DNA from: Motiliproteus sp. MSK22-1
GTDB lineage: Bacteria; Pseudomonadota; Gammaproteobacteria; Pseudomonadales; Balneatricaceae
Assembly: GCF_001968815.1 (NCBI RefSeq)
Contig: NZ_MIEQ01000027.1
Span: 310,001-374,000 of the forward strand
Length of the DNA stretch: 64,000 nt
Direction: 5' to 3'
The notes under the pieces were generated by a model. It saw only the letters and a program-made list of their open reading frames with translations. It was not told where the DNA came from and searched no databases. This document shows positions 17,435 to 27,123 of the stretch, one piece after another. Position numbers and translations under genes: made by a program. The first letter of the stretch is position 1; every line of letters starts with the position of its first letter.

Positions 17435-20272
17435 CTAAGACTGAGGGGCGGGTAGTTGCTTCAAACCGCTGGAAAGTGACTGCCCGGCAGATCGGACGAT
17501 CAGTTGCCTGTCACTTAAAGACTGATAGGCGCTGACCAGATCTGTGATAGAGACCTCCCGTATAGCATCGGCCAATTGCTCACGGCTATTAAATTGAAGA
17601 TAACCCCTGTCAATCTCACGCCAGTACCGGTTGGTGCGATCACTGAGTTTCTGATCTTTTTTAAGCAGTTCTACTAACAAGCTTTGTTTGTAGTCTTCCA
17701 GTTGTTGCTCACTGACAGAACTGATAAGTGTCAGACTGTTGTCCATAAAGTCGCCAATATGCTGTTGAAGCTGGTTGGGGGTAGCCGAAGGTGACTGCAC
17801 TACCAGGGCCAGCCCCGGGTGTTCCAGAATAGGCATTGATGTTGCAAAGACGATATAACCGAGCTGCTTTTCAGTTCGAAGCTGATTGTAGAAAGGAGGC
17901 GAAAGGATCTTAGCGAGAAGCGCATACTGGGCTCGGGATTTTAGTGTTTTGTCCGCGGATTGGATGTAAGTACTTATTGCCGAATCGTTATGTTCTATAT
18001 CAAGGTCTACAACATCAACCCGCTCAGGCAATAAGATGACCTGCCCTTCTTCTACCTTCGCGTTTTCTACCCCTTTCAATAAGTGACTTTCCAGCGTATC
18101 AGACAATGCCAGCGCATCTTCCGGGAGTAAGTCTCCATGTGCCAGGGCCTCTACCTCGCCGGCACTTAGCAGCTCAGAGGCAAAGCGCTGAAGCTCTTGC
18201 GCGGTTATTGTTTTTAGCTCCTGTAGCTGCTCGTCTGGTGACCATTGTGGTTTTAGTACCTTACGGTAGATTTTATCCAGTGCCAGGGTGTAGGGTTTTT
18301 CCTTGCGACTGTTTTCCAACTGTCGAATTAAATCTGTCTGGAATATTGCCAGTCGCTGTGGGTCTACCTGGAGGCTTTTCAAGGTTTCTGCGATCCGTAT
18401 CAGCAATAGTGACTGCTTATCACGATAGCCAGAAAGGCGTACGCTGAACCCCCGGATATGATCGTAGATATGAGTCTTGAATCCGGCAACATTAGCTGGA
18501 TATGTGAAGCTGTTCAGGCGGTCATTGACCAAGCGCACAAAAAGACTGGTTAATACGTGATGTCTGGCCGTATCGTTGGCGACGGGAGAACGGAATGAAA
18601 AGTAAAAATCCGCTTTTGGCGTTTGAAATTGCTGTTCTTGCTTAAACCAGAGTCGATAGCCGGGGCGTGACTTAAGCACCTCTGGCATTGGGCTGGGAAT
18701 AGCTTTGCGCAGCTCAAAATCACTGGCAAGGAATGGATTCGGTTCTGGTATTCTGAGACCTGGATCTATTTCGCTGCGTTTCCAGCTTTTGACTAGGTTT
18801 TGATCAAGAGACTCAAAACTGTAGGGGGTTTGATACCAGGGATCTGTCTTATTTGTTGGTATACCCTTGGCGGTTAATTCGATCAGAAGATTTTCCGGAG
18901 TCAGATAATCCAGATAGCTGTTAATTAACTGAGGGTCATAGGTTTTGTATAGGTAGTCTCCCCGAATGACCTCTTCAAGGGGGTAGCGTTTGAGATTGGA
19001 GGCCAGGTGGGTAACATAATAGATCTTTCGACCGTTCTCCTTAAAGCGGAAGGCCGTGTCACTGATTAACTTTTCCTCGTCAAAAATCCAGGACTGTACA
19101 CCGGATTTTCTTATCAGTCGAAGATACTGAAAAGTCATATCGACGACTTCCTGATAACGTTGGAAACCCTCGGGAGTCAGTCCGATCTGAACTGCCAGGG
19201 TCGCGCCATGTTGATTGCTCAAACCGGCTCCGGCGCTCAAGCTTTTTGCCAGGCCTTGCTGTTTTAGTTGTTCAAGGAGGCTTCCGGGTCCTTCATGGCC
19301 CAGCAAGGCACTGATATAACGTAGCGGCTTCTTCTCATAATGAGGGCGAATAGCAGGGACCGGAAAGGTCAGGCTCAGTTGGTGTAGCTCTTTAATACTG
19401 TCTATCTTGAGGACTGCTGGTAACTTTCCGGGTTCGAACAGAGGGGCCGCTTTTTTCTCTGGCTGGTTTGATTGTCTGGGGATGGCGCTGAATTTGGTTT
19501 CTACCAGCTGTTTGAGTTCTTCCGGCGATTGAGAACCGAGTACTACCAGTGACATGTTGTCTGCGGAATAGTGTTGCTTATAAAACTGGATTAATTCATC
19601 ACGAATATTGGAACCAGGGCGATCCTCAAGGGTTTCCAGGCTGCCAACGGAGAAACCGGCCATAGGGTGCTCAGGATTAATGATTTGCTTGAATGCAGCG
19701 AATCCCCGTCTTCCATCTTCTTTTAGTTTTGACTGATATTCTGAATGGACAGCATGTTTTTCCCGCTGGACGTATTCTGGTGTAAATAATGGTTCGATAA
19801 AAAACCTGGAAAACCGATCCAGGGTGGGCTCCAGATAAGTGCTGTCTATATCAAAGAAGTAATTGGTACGATCCATTGCAGTAAATGCGTTATGGGTCCC
19901 GCTGTGTTCACTGACATAAGATTGGTATTCCCCTGCTTTGGGGTATTTTTGAGTGCCTAAAAAGAGCATGTGTTCCAAAAAGTGGGCAAGGCCCTGGCGA
20001 CCTTCCGGATCATCGCCGCTACCAACACCAACATCCATACTGGCGGCGGAGCGATCGGTATCAGGGTCTGAAATAACCAGTGCTTTGAGTCCATTCTCCA
20101 GTTCAAAAGCAAGATAGGAGCGCTTGTCATTAGGGCTCTTGATGATTTTACTGACAACCGAATCGGAAGCAGCTGCACCGACGCTGACTAACAATGTGGT
20201 AACACAGAATAATACCAGTGTTACAGCACGGTTGACTGAGCTTTTAAAAAGAAGAATTCCTGCTGCGGCCAT
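17435..20272 (-). CDS. M16 family zinc metallopeptidase (pitrilysin-like)
   Basis: 945 residues with an N-terminal signal or anchor (about 13-35), so periplasmic. The inverted zinc motif HFLEH is at 97-101 and the third ligand Glu178 sits exactly 76 residues later in EKHAVHSEY, as in pitrilysin/insulysin. Four M16 repeats are spread along the chain, including LRTEKQLGYIVFA near 800, the substrate-binding Arg-Tyr-type segment. It degrades peptides in the size range fitting the chamber; natural substrate unknown. Convergent with the secreted protein gene 15 bases away. Confidence 0.92.
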   Translation of the reverse strand: MAAAGILLFKSSVNRAVTLVLFCVTTLLVSVGAAASDSVVSKIIKSPNDKRSYLAFELENGLKALVISDPDTDRSAASMDVGVGSGDDPEGRQGLAHFLEHMLFLGTQKYPKAGEYQSYVSEHSGTHNAFTAMDRTNYFFDIDSTYLEPTLDRFSRFFIEPLFTPEYVQREKHAVHSEYQSKLKEDGRRGFAAFKQIINPEHPMAGFSVGSLETLEDRPGSNIRDELIQFYKQHYSADNMSLVVLGSQSPEELKQLVETKFSAIPRQSNQPEKKAAPLFEPGKLPAVLKIDSIKELHQLSLTFPVPAIRPHYEKKPLRYISALLGHEGPGSLLEQLKQQGLAKSLSAGAGLSNQHGATLAVQIGLTPEGFQRYQEVVDMTFQYLRLIRKSGVQSWIFDEEKLISDTAFRFKENGRKIYYVTHLASNLKRYPLEEVIRGDYLYKTYDPQLINSYLDYLTPENLLIELTAKGIPTNKTDPWYQTPYSFESLDQNLVKSWKRSEIDPGLRIPEPNPFLASDFELRKAIPSPMPEVLKSRPGYRLWFKQEQQFQTPKADFYFSFRSPVANDTARHHVLTSLFVRLVNDRLNSFTYPANVAGFKTHIYDHIRGFSVRLSGYRDKQSLLLIRIAETLKSLQVDPQRLAIFQTDLIRQLENSRKEKPYTLALDKIYRKVLKPQWSPDEQLQELKTITAQELQRFASELLSAGEVEALAHGDLLPEDALALSDTLESHLLKGVENAKVEEGQVILLPERVDVVDLDIEHNDSAISTYIQSADKTLKSRAQYALLAKILSPPFYNQLRTEKQLGYIVFATSMPILEHPGLALVVQSPSATPNQLQQHIGDFMDNSLTLISSVSEQQLEDYKQSLLVELLKKDQKLSDRTNRYWREIDRGYLQFNSREQLADAIREVSITDLVSAYQSLSDRQLIVRSAGQSLSSGLKQLPAPQS

Positions 20273-20518
20273 TCAACGTTTCCTCGCCAGGTGTTTGTTT
20301 CAAGGGAGTTTCTATATTCCCAGCTTAGACAGGGATTAAGGCATTGGTTCCACTTAAGTCCGTTTTTACCATTATTGAATTCTTGACGGTGGGCTTATAA
20401 CAGGGCTCTGCAAAAATAACACCTCTATATCCCCATCAAGTTCAACCATGGCTCAAATTCGTGCGGTACATTTTTATAGCAATGACCTCAGATATAGAAA
20501 TAATCCCGGAACTGTGGG

Positions 20519-20866
20519 TCAGTGGTGTTTCGGCAAAACACCATTGGCCAGGTTGATCGCTCGGTTAAGGTCGTCCTTGCTTGCGTCCATCTGAGCAATC
20601 TCTCTTAAAGCGGCATAGGCAATCGCCAAGTCTTGCTCCTGCTTTTTGTACAGATCGGCAATGGCTTTATCGATAGCCTGATAGACTTCTTGAATCTGTT
20701 GGCTGCGATCTGCCGCCGGGTTAACGTTATTAAGAACCTGCAGACAGGCACGCGCTACCTGCATGTAACGTTCATCGAGTTGTTTTTTCATGGTTCTGGC
20801 TTCTGTTGATGGGACTTTAGATAATTCAATCATGCTAAGGGCGACGATGATACTGGATACTGACAT
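20519..20866 (-). CDS. Small helical protein, unknown
   Basis: Up to 115 residues; downstream Met codons (MIELSKV at 20834 and MKKQLDERY) are alternatives and none has a strong ribosome site. The sequence is alpha-helical, Ala/Gln/Asp-rich (ADLYKKQEQDLAIAYAALREIA). No cysteine pair except one Cys, no membrane segment beyond a mildly hydrophobic start. No family recognised. Confidence 0.5.
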   Translation of the reverse strand: MSVSSIIVALSMIELSKVPSTEARTMKKQLDERYMQVARACLQVLNNVNPAADRSQQIQEVYQAIDKAIADLYKKQEQDLAIAYAALREIAQMDASKDDLNRAINLANGVLPKHH

Positions 20867-21112
20867 GACTGGCCACGCTCTCAGCTTAACGAGAGACTTT
20901 ATACCGGTTGCAACAGCGATTTTAGTCCGTCGCAGAAGGATTCATGATCTACGAATTTGATGAATTCAGGGTAAGATCGGCATCCTCTGCATCAGAGCAT
21001 GGCTTTTGAAGGGGTCGATCGGATAAAATTCTTTGCAGATATGCAGTGGAGTAACCTATTGTCTATTAATGAACTTTTGTACTGAAAATAAAGATTCTGT
21101 AAGGAAATTTCA

Positions 21113-21496
21113 ATGAATCGAGAAAAGGTTGTTTTTGCATTTTTTATTGTTTTGGCGTTAACCATTAACTTCGGTTTCTTTATTGGTGACATTGGAAATC
21201 CAGATCATCACAATGTTTACGAACTCTTTGCTGCAATCGTCGTCAGTCTGATTGCCACAGTACTGAAGTTTGGTGATCGAACACATATTGGTGCGGTCCT
21301 GCTGGCAACGAGCCTGGTGGCGGATCTGCAGTTGGTAGCAGCGGCTGTGGTCTGGGGGTATGGTGCGCAGATTAGTGCCGTCGGTTTGGATGAGGCGGCT
21401 ATGGCCAGTGTGGTTTCACTGTCCGCAGGGGCGCTGTTGGCAAACATTACTTCGGTAATCTTGCTGATGGTCGAAACTATAATGATTCGACGTTAG
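21113..21496 (+). CDS. DUF6394 family membrane protein
   Basis: 127 residues, about four membrane segments (5-24, 36-52, 60-85, 100-124). ATG 21113 follows AAGGAAA. I assign it to DUF6394 from overall pattern (NREKVVFAFFIVLALTINFG), a family I recall next to TrkA-domain potassium channels; the channel gene begins 10 bases downstream here. It may be an accessory subunit, which is inference. Confidence 0.7.
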   Translation: MNREKVVFAFFIVLALTINFGFFIGDIGNPDHHNVYELFAAIVVSLIATVLKFGDRTHIGAVLLATSLVADLQLVAAAVVWGYGAQISAVGLDEAAMASVVSLSAGALLANITSVILLMVETIMIRR

Positions 21497-21506
21497 CAAT
21501 GACTGA

Positions 21507-23255
21507 GTGATGAACCATATACTTTTTGTTCTTTTAAGGCGTCTGCGTACTCCTCTGATTACGGTGATCATTGTCTATGCCGTATCGGTTCTGGGGTTTG
21601 TCATCATTCCCGGCGTTGATGACACCGGTGCTCCCTGGCGAATGAGTTTTTTTCATGCTTTCTATTTTGTCAGCTTTATGGGGTCAACTATTGGTTTTGG
21701 CGAAATACCCTACGAGTTTACTGATGGTCAGCGGATGTGGACCCTGGTCACTATCTACGGCACGGTTATTTCCTGGTTATATAGCATCGGTAAGATGTTG
21801 GCCGTGTTTCAGGATCAGGCATTTATCCGACTGATGAATCGATTTGCCTTTATTCGTGAAGTTAATCGCATTGGGGAGCCTTTCTATCTGGTCTGTGGTT
21901 ACGGTATGACGGGAAGTCGAGTGGTCAGTCAGTTAACCCGACGGGGCATACATGTTGTTGTGGTCGATATTGAGCAGGCTCGAATAGACGCCCTGGAAAC
22001 GGACAGTCTTGAGCATAATGTGCCTGGACTTTGTGCTGACGCCTCTGAACCTGATGTACTCAATGATGCTGGACTTAAAAGTCCATTCTGTGTGGGTGTT
22101 TTGCCATTAACGGATCAGGATCCGGCTAATTTGGCTATATCTATCGCCAGTAAACTATTGGTACCGAAGCTGCCGGTAATTTGCCGTACAGAGTCAGATG
22201 TGACCACCGCTAATCTGGCTTCCTTCGGTACCGATCACATTATTGACCCCTTTGTCACTTATGCTGACTATCTGGCCTTGGCGATACATTCACCATACAA
22301 GCATCTGGTCTATGACTGGCTGACTAATCCTGAGCATCGCTCGGTTGCCAGTGCCTATCAGGAGACCAATGGACACTGGGTTATCTGTGGTTATGGACGG
22401 TTTGGAAAGGCATTGCAGCGAAGCTTTAAAGGTAAACCGGTTAATCTGACAATAATTGATATCAAACCGATGGATATCAGCGCGAACGTTTCATTTGTTG
22501 AAGGCCCTGGTACCGAAGCAGATACACTGGAAGAAGCCAATATCCGTGAGGCAGTAGGGTTGATTGCGGGCACTGATAATGACGCTAACAACCTATCGAT
22601 CATAATGACTGCACTGGAGTTAAATCCTAAGTTGCTAACCGTCGTGCGTCAAAATCTGAGCACAAACGATCCGGTCTTTTCTGCTGCCAAAACTGATCTT
22701 GTGATGGAGCCGAGTCAAATAATTGCCAACAATATCCTGTCGCTGATCAAAAGTACGTTGATAGGAGAGTTCCTGCACGAAATGATGACTCATCAGGATG
22801 ATGTATGGGCTCATACATTGGTTAATCGAATGAGTTCAGTTGCTGGCGATGCTGAATTGGACAGTTGGGCCTTTACCGTCAACGCGGCAGAAACACCTGC
22901 ACTGGAAAAAGCCATGACAGAAGGAAAAACTCTGACCCTTAATCTTTTTCTAAAAGATCCGGGAGGACTTCGACAAAATCTACCGGCATTTCCCCTTATG
23001 CTAAAGCGTGCGCAGGTATGTAAGCTATTACCGGGCGAATTGACTGAACTGGAAGAAGGTGACGAAATACTGTTTTGCGGGTTAAGTGATGCTTACTATC
23101 AGATGCAATGGATCGTCTCTAACTTTAACGTTTTCCGCCATGTTATTGGTGATGCTGATGCCTTAGGGGGTTGGTTGGGTCGCTGGTATCGAAGTCGAAA
23201 AGCTAAAATGCAGGTTGAGAAAACCGTTCCGGAAAGCGACTACTCAGAACTCTAA
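21507..23255 (+). CDS. Potassium channel family protein with two TrkA/RCK domains
   Basis: 582 residues. Membrane part: about 15-35, a pore loop with the selectivity filter TIGFG at 61-65, and about 76-96. Two Rossmann RCK_N domains follow: FYLVCGYGMTGSRVV (about 127) and HWVICGYGRFGKALQ (about 290), each with an RCK_C-like stretch. The filter reads GFG rather than GYG, which is found among prokaryotic K+ or mixed channels. GTG 21507 and ATG 21510 are both possible starts. Probably ligand- or nucleotide-gated K+ flux together with the DUF6394 protein. Confidence 0.88.
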   Translation: MMNHILFVLLRRLRTPLITVIIVYAVSVLGFVIIPGVDDTGAPWRMSFFHAFYFVSFMGSTIGFGEIPYEFTDGQRMWTLVTIYGTVISWLYSIGKMLAVFQDQAFIRLMNRFAFIREVNRIGEPFYLVCGYGMTGSRVVSQLTRRGIHVVVVDIEQARIDALETDSLEHNVPGLCADASEPDVLNDAGLKSPFCVGVLPLTDQDPANLAISIASKLLVPKLPVICRTESDVTTANLASFGTDHIIDPFVTYADYLALAIHSPYKHLVYDWLTNPEHRSVASAYQETNGHWVICGYGRFGKALQRSFKGKPVNLTIIDIKPMDISANVSFVEGPGTEADTLEEANIREAVGLIAGTDNDANNLSIIMTALELNPKLLTVVRQNLSTNDPVFSAAKTDLVMEPSQIIANNILSLIKSTLIGEFLHEMMTHQDDVWAHTLVNRMSSVAGDAELDSWAFTVNAAETPALEKAMTEGKTLTLNLFLKDPGGLRQNLPAFPLMLKRAQVCKLLPGELTELEEGDEILFCGLSDAYYQMQWIVSNFNVFRHVIGDADALGGWLGRWYRSRKAKMQVEKTVPESDYSEL

Positions 23256-23303
23256 GAACTGCAAAATGTATAAAACGTGTAAGCGATATAGAAGGAATAC
23301 TCG

Positions 23304-23906
23304 ATGAGTAATGACTACTTCAAACATAAAGCCGGAAGTTATGAAGAAATTAATCATAGAGTTGAAAATGTTGAAAACATTGCGAATTCGATACTGGCAA
23401 CTACTCAACTCGAAAAAACTATGAATATTATGGACTTTGGTTCAGGGACGGGACTGTTATTAGAGCGAGTGGCACCATACGTTGGCAAAATTACGGCGGT
23501 AGATATATCAACGGCAATGAATGAGCAGCTTGATAAAAAAAGAGCTGATTTAAACTGTGATCTTGAAATATTGGAAATGGACTTATCCAAATCATTTTTG
23601 GATAGAAAATTTGATGGGATCATTTCTTCGATGACGTTGCATCACGTTGATGATATTAGATCAATGTTCTCGAGGTTTTATGCAATGCTCAGGGACGGCG
23701 GTATTTTGGCTCTGGCTGATTTAGATCTTGAAGATGGAAGTTTTCATACTGAAGATACCGGCGTATTCCATTTCGGATTTGATCGGGAGCTATTGTTGGA
23801 TATTGCTAAAGAAGCAGGATTCAAGAGTGCTGAAATAACCTCTGCAAGTACAGTTTGCAAGCCCCAAGGGGACTATTCAGTCTTTCTGTTGACTGGACAT
23901 CGGTGA
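23304..23906 (+). CDS. Class I SAM-dependent methyltransferase
   Basis: 200 residues, one methyltransferase_11/25 domain. Motif I is DFGSGTG at 44-50, a post-I acidic residue in AVDIS, and SSMTLHHVDD as motif IV. Substrate unknown; close relatives are annotated only generically. ATG 23304 has AGAAGGAA upstream. Slightly more AT-rich than its neighbours. It ends 21 bases from the convergent permease gene. Confidence 0.85.
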   Translation: MSNDYFKHKAGSYEEINHRVENVENIANSILATTQLEKTMNIMDFGSGTGLLLERVAPYVGKITAVDISTAMNEQLDKKRADLNCDLEILEMDLSKSFLDRKFDGIISSMTLHHVDDIRSMFSRFYAMLRDGGILALADLDLEDGSFHTEDTGVFHFGFDRELLLDIAKEAGFKSAEITSASTVCKPQGDYSVFLLTGHR

Positions 23907-23927
23907 TTTCTGTAGAACTCTTTTTGT

Positions 23928-25448
23928 TCAGCGCCTGGATTCAGCTGATATTTGTTGCGAGCCGATAGAAAGCCTCAGTTTTGAGCGGATATAGTGTGAC
24001 AGGGAGTCTATGCAGACGTTTAGGGCAGCAGTAATGGCAATCAATACCATCGCACGATCCAGCCGAATGTCCTGTATGGCGCTGTCGATGTAAAAACCCA
24101 GAGTTGTGATACCCAGGATTCCCAGAATTGCTGTTTCCCGTTGGATTATTTCCCAGCGATAAAACAGAAAAGCCAGAAACTGATTGTAGATTCTTGGCAC
24201 TACCTCGTAGGCATATCGGTTCATGCCTGCTGTCGCATCTACCCGAAGCGACAGGGTGTTGCTGTAACGCCCCATAAGGTGGGCGATAATTGCTCCGTTA
24301 TGCAATGCGAGTGCAATAACGGCGGGGAGCATTGATGGGCCCCACAGGGTCAGCAGGATAAAGGCGAGAATGTACTCCGGTGTTGAGCGCATGATGACTA
24401 AAAAGAGATGGCCAAGCAAACGGCCAAATCGCTCAAAGAATAATCTTGATATCAGTGGAAACCAGATCAGAGCAATTAAGCCGGTCAGTACCAGTGCTAT
24501 CTGTGTCAGCAGCAGGGTGTTGATTATGCCGGGCAATGCCTCAGTCAGAAACAGTTCTGTAAACCATTGCCATAGTCCACTCAAGCCTTCTGAATTACGC
24601 AGCGGTAAAGGCACTATATCCTGAGTAAAGAACCGACTGATATTATCCACAGAGATTTCACTGTCGTTAGCGATAATGAAAGGGGCGATCAGTATATACA
24701 GCGGTAACAACTTCGGACGTAGCCAGTAGCGCAGGCTGGCGATTACCAGATAAAAAAGAATGAGCAGCGCCCAGACTTCAGCGTAGGCTCCTTCGAGAAA
24801 TGCAGTACTTAAATAGTAACCGAGAGTGGGAAGGCCGACAAAACCCAGAACCGCACTTGAGCGTAAACCACACTCCAGACGGTAGCCGGTATAGGTAACA
24901 AAGTGCTGCCATAAATCAGGTAGTCGAGCATAGAAGAACGCGGATGTCGGCCCGGCACTCTGGCGAATTGTATCGTAGGCCCGACGATCACCTTCCTCAA
25001 GTATCTCAGCATAAACCTTGGCGAAAGTGGCAGCGTAAGGGAGGCCAAGCGCCAGAAGCCCCGTCAGGGGGTGGAGGCCAAATATCTGTAAAAATATCAG
25101 CGCCCAAAATAATTCATGGATGGCTCTTACCGAGGCGCAGACGATCCTTACTAACCGCAGATGAAACAGCTGCGCAAGACCGAAACCGATCAGGCTGCCT
25201 GAGCTGACGCCCAGTATGGCAAAGGCGAGGGTTTGTAAAAGGGCTTCAAAGGGTTTTTCGATCGCGACCAGTGAAGGCTGTAATAATCCTCCGAACAGTC
25301 GGCCTAATTCTGCCCAGGGGTCATAGGTGCTAATGCTCAAATCAGCGAAGGGCAGGCATGCCAAAGCCACAAAGACGAATAACCAGCTGACTTTCCAGCG
25401 GGGTGAGCGGCGAAAACGGAGGCCTTTACTCACCGTGAGCTTATTCAC
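23928..25448 (-). CDS. PhnE-type ABC permease, two permease domains fused
   Basis: About 506 residues with 10-12 membrane segments. It contains two consecutive binding-protein-dependent permease domains, each with an EAA-like loop (DTIRQSAGPTSAFFYARLPD in the first, DATAGMNRYAYEVVPRIYNQ in the second). Usual PhnE is about 260 residues, so one chain supplies both halves of the membrane pore. GTG 25448 overlaps the ATPase stop codon and implies translational coupling; the frame extends upstream to a TTG at 25478. Membrane part of the putative selenium oxyanion importer next to senB. Confidence 0.85.
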   Translation of the reverse strand: MNKLTVSKGLRFRRSPRWKVSWLFVFVALACLPFADLSISTYDPWAELGRLFGGLLQPSLVAIEKPFEALLQTLAFAILGVSSGSLIGFGLAQLFHLRLVRIVCASVRAIHELFWALIFLQIFGLHPLTGLLALGLPYAATFAKVYAEILEEGDRRAYDTIRQSAGPTSAFFYARLPDLWQHFVTYTGYRLECGLRSSAVLGFVGLPTLGYYLSTAFLEGAYAEVWALLILFYLVIASLRYWLRPKLLPLYILIAPFIIANDSEISVDNISRFFTQDIVPLPLRNSEGLSGLWQWFTELFLTEALPGIINTLLLTQIALVLTGLIALIWFPLISRLFFERFGRLLGHLFLVIMRSTPEYILAFILLTLWGPSMLPAVIALALHNGAIIAHLMGRYSNTLSLRVDATAGMNRYAYEVVPRIYNQFLAFLFYRWEIIQRETAILGILGITTLGFYIDSAIQDIRLDRAMVLIAITAALNVCIDSLSHYIRSKLRLSIGSQQISAESRR

Positions 25449-26091
25449 CGTAAATATCAAGCAAGTCTTTGCGTACAAGACTGCCTGTCGGTTCGTCGAT
25501 TGTAATCCGTCCGTTATCCAATCCGACTATGCGATCACAGTACTTGAGTGCGAGATCTATGTCGTGCATGGCTAGCACGAGGGTTTCAAAACGTTGGCAG
25601 AGAACCTTCATGACCAGATTGGACTGCTGCTCATCCAGCGAGGATACCGGCTCGTCGGCAAATAATATATCTCCGTTTTGCATTATTGCCCTGGCAATGG
25701 CGGCCCGCTGTTGTTGTCCTCCCGATAATTGTCCGATGGGTTCGAATAATTTGTCGCTGAGCTGTACCACGCTGAGAATACTTTGTACTTCTCCAACCGG
25801 TTTTTTTAGCGGCTTTATTAAGTTCAGCAGGTTATACCAGAGAGGGTGACGTCCCAGTTGCCCCATATAGACATTATGGAATAGCGATAAACTGGTGACC
25901 AGACCATAGTCCTGAGGTACCAGTGCGATATCTGTGGGTCTCTGATCGTAGAGTAATTTCAGTAAGGTTGATTTGCCTGCTCCACTTCGACCAATCAACG
26001 CCAGTTTTTGCCCTACAGGTATATGAAGCGTTATGTCTGTAAGAGCAATGCTGTCCTCATAGGAGGCGTTGGCAGAAACGAGGTGGAGCAT
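25441..26091 (-). CDS. PhnC-type ABC transporter ATPase (putative selenate importer)
   Basis: 216 residues, one ABC ATPase domain. Walker A GRSGAGKST (about 34-42), Q-loop VPQDYGL, signature LSGGQQQR, Walker B ILFADEP, and the switch His in AMHDID. The spacing between Walker A and Q-loop is short, as in small PhnC-like ATPases. Lies between the binding protein (20 bases) and the double permease (overlap). Ligand inferred from the selenium gene context only. Confidence 0.88.
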   Translation of the reverse strand: MLHLVSANASYEDSIALTDITLHIPVGQKLALIGRSGAGKSTLLKLLYDQRPTDIALVPQDYGLVTSLSLFHNVYMGQLGRHPLWYNLLNLIKPLKKPVGEVQSILSVVQLSDKLFEPIGQLSGGQQQRAAIARAIMQNGDILFADEPVSSLDEQQSNLVMKVLCQRFETLVLAMHDIDLALKYCDRIVGLDNGRITIDEPTGSLVRKDLLDIYGE

Positions 26092-26111
26092 AGCAACGGG
26101 GTTACCTGTAA

Positions 26112-26993
26112 TTAGTCGATAAGCCCGATTTCTTTGGCAGTATCGAGAATAGGTTGATAGTCATCATTACTGGCACTGACAAAAGCACTTCTTGGAAAGG
26201 CGTCCAATAATGCTGGATCTTTCATATCCAGCAGCGCTTGCTTGATGCGAGCTTTAAATCCATCCCCCCAGACACTGTCGACATCCCCCCGAACCGTCCA
26301 CTGATAATCGGGATAGGTAGGAGTTTTCCAGATAACAGATACTTTGTCAGTATCAATCTTTCCAGCCGCCAGTTCCTTTTCCCAAACCTTATAGTTTGTT
26401 GCGCCGACCTGGTAGGCACCTGACTGGACTAAGGCAATGGTGCGGGAGTGGTTGCCACTAAAACCCACCAGGTTAAATGCTTCGTCAGGGGCTTTGCCAA
26501 GATGTTCACGGATATAGAACTCCGGCATCAGGCGACCTGAAGTGGAACCTTTTGACCCAAATGTGAAGGACTTTCCGGCGATACTCTCTGGGAAGTTATC
26601 CGAGGGCTTTAGGCCGGTACTGTGATGCGCTATAAAGTAGGTTTCAAACTGAGTGTCTTCAAAACCCTGAGCAATCGCTTCAGAATCCGGGACCAGCAGG
26701 CGTGCTCTTACGCCGGAAAGTCCGCCAAACCATGCCAGCTGCACCTGATTGTTGCGAAATGCTGTAATAGCAGCCGCGTATGAATTTACCGGTACATACT
26801 TCACCGGCACTCCCAATGTTTTTGTCAGGTAATCGGCGACCTTGCCAAAACGCTGGACAAGCTGAGATTGATTCTGGTCAGGGATTGCCGAGAAGACCAG
26901 GGTTTTTGGCGCGCTGAAAACGCTGGTCGAAACACTGATAAGAGATAGGGATATCAGAAGCGAGATACCCAGACGGCGTAATAAAGTAGTCAT
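26112..26993 (-). CDS. Periplasmic binding protein, putative selenate branch of PhnD family
   Basis: 293 residues: signal peptide to about 28 (STSVFSA) and a PhnD-like two-lobe binding domain. It has the features of the branch annotated as putative selenate ABC transporter binding proteins: LVFSAIPDQNQSQLVQRFGKV, VKYVPVNSYAAAITAFRNN, LAWFGGLSGVRAR and GSKGSTSGRLMPEFYI. That annotation rests on genome neighbourhoods with SelD, which this window repeats. Phosphonate or phosphite cannot be excluded, but no phosphonate-degrading gene is nearby. Confidence 0.85.
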   Translation of the reverse strand: MTTLLRRLGISLLISLSLISVSTSVFSAPKTLVFSAIPDQNQSQLVQRFGKVADYLTKTLGVPVKYVPVNSYAAAITAFRNNQVQLAWFGGLSGVRARLLVPDSEAIAQGFEDTQFETYFIAHHSTGLKPSDNFPESIAGKSFTFGSKGSTSGRLMPEFYIREHLGKAPDEAFNLVGFSGNHSRTIALVQSGAYQVGATNYKVWEKELAAGKIDTDKVSVIWKTPTYPDYQWTVRGDVDSVWGDGFKARIKQALLDMKDPALLDAFPRSAFVSASNDDYQPILDTAKEIGLID

Positions 26994-27123
26994 CGTTTTT
27001 CCTTATAGTCTACAGTTGTAAATATCCAATAAGTGTAGAATTCCAAATAAGCTCAGTAATTCAACAGAATTCAATTCTTAAACAAAATTGAGTGAGCCAA
27101 TAAAACCGCTCTTACCGATAAGC

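Noticed and set aside
25469-25849. 126-codon plus-strand ORF within the ABC ATPase gene
   Set aside because: Shadow of Walker B and signature region; Ser/Cys-rich nonsense.
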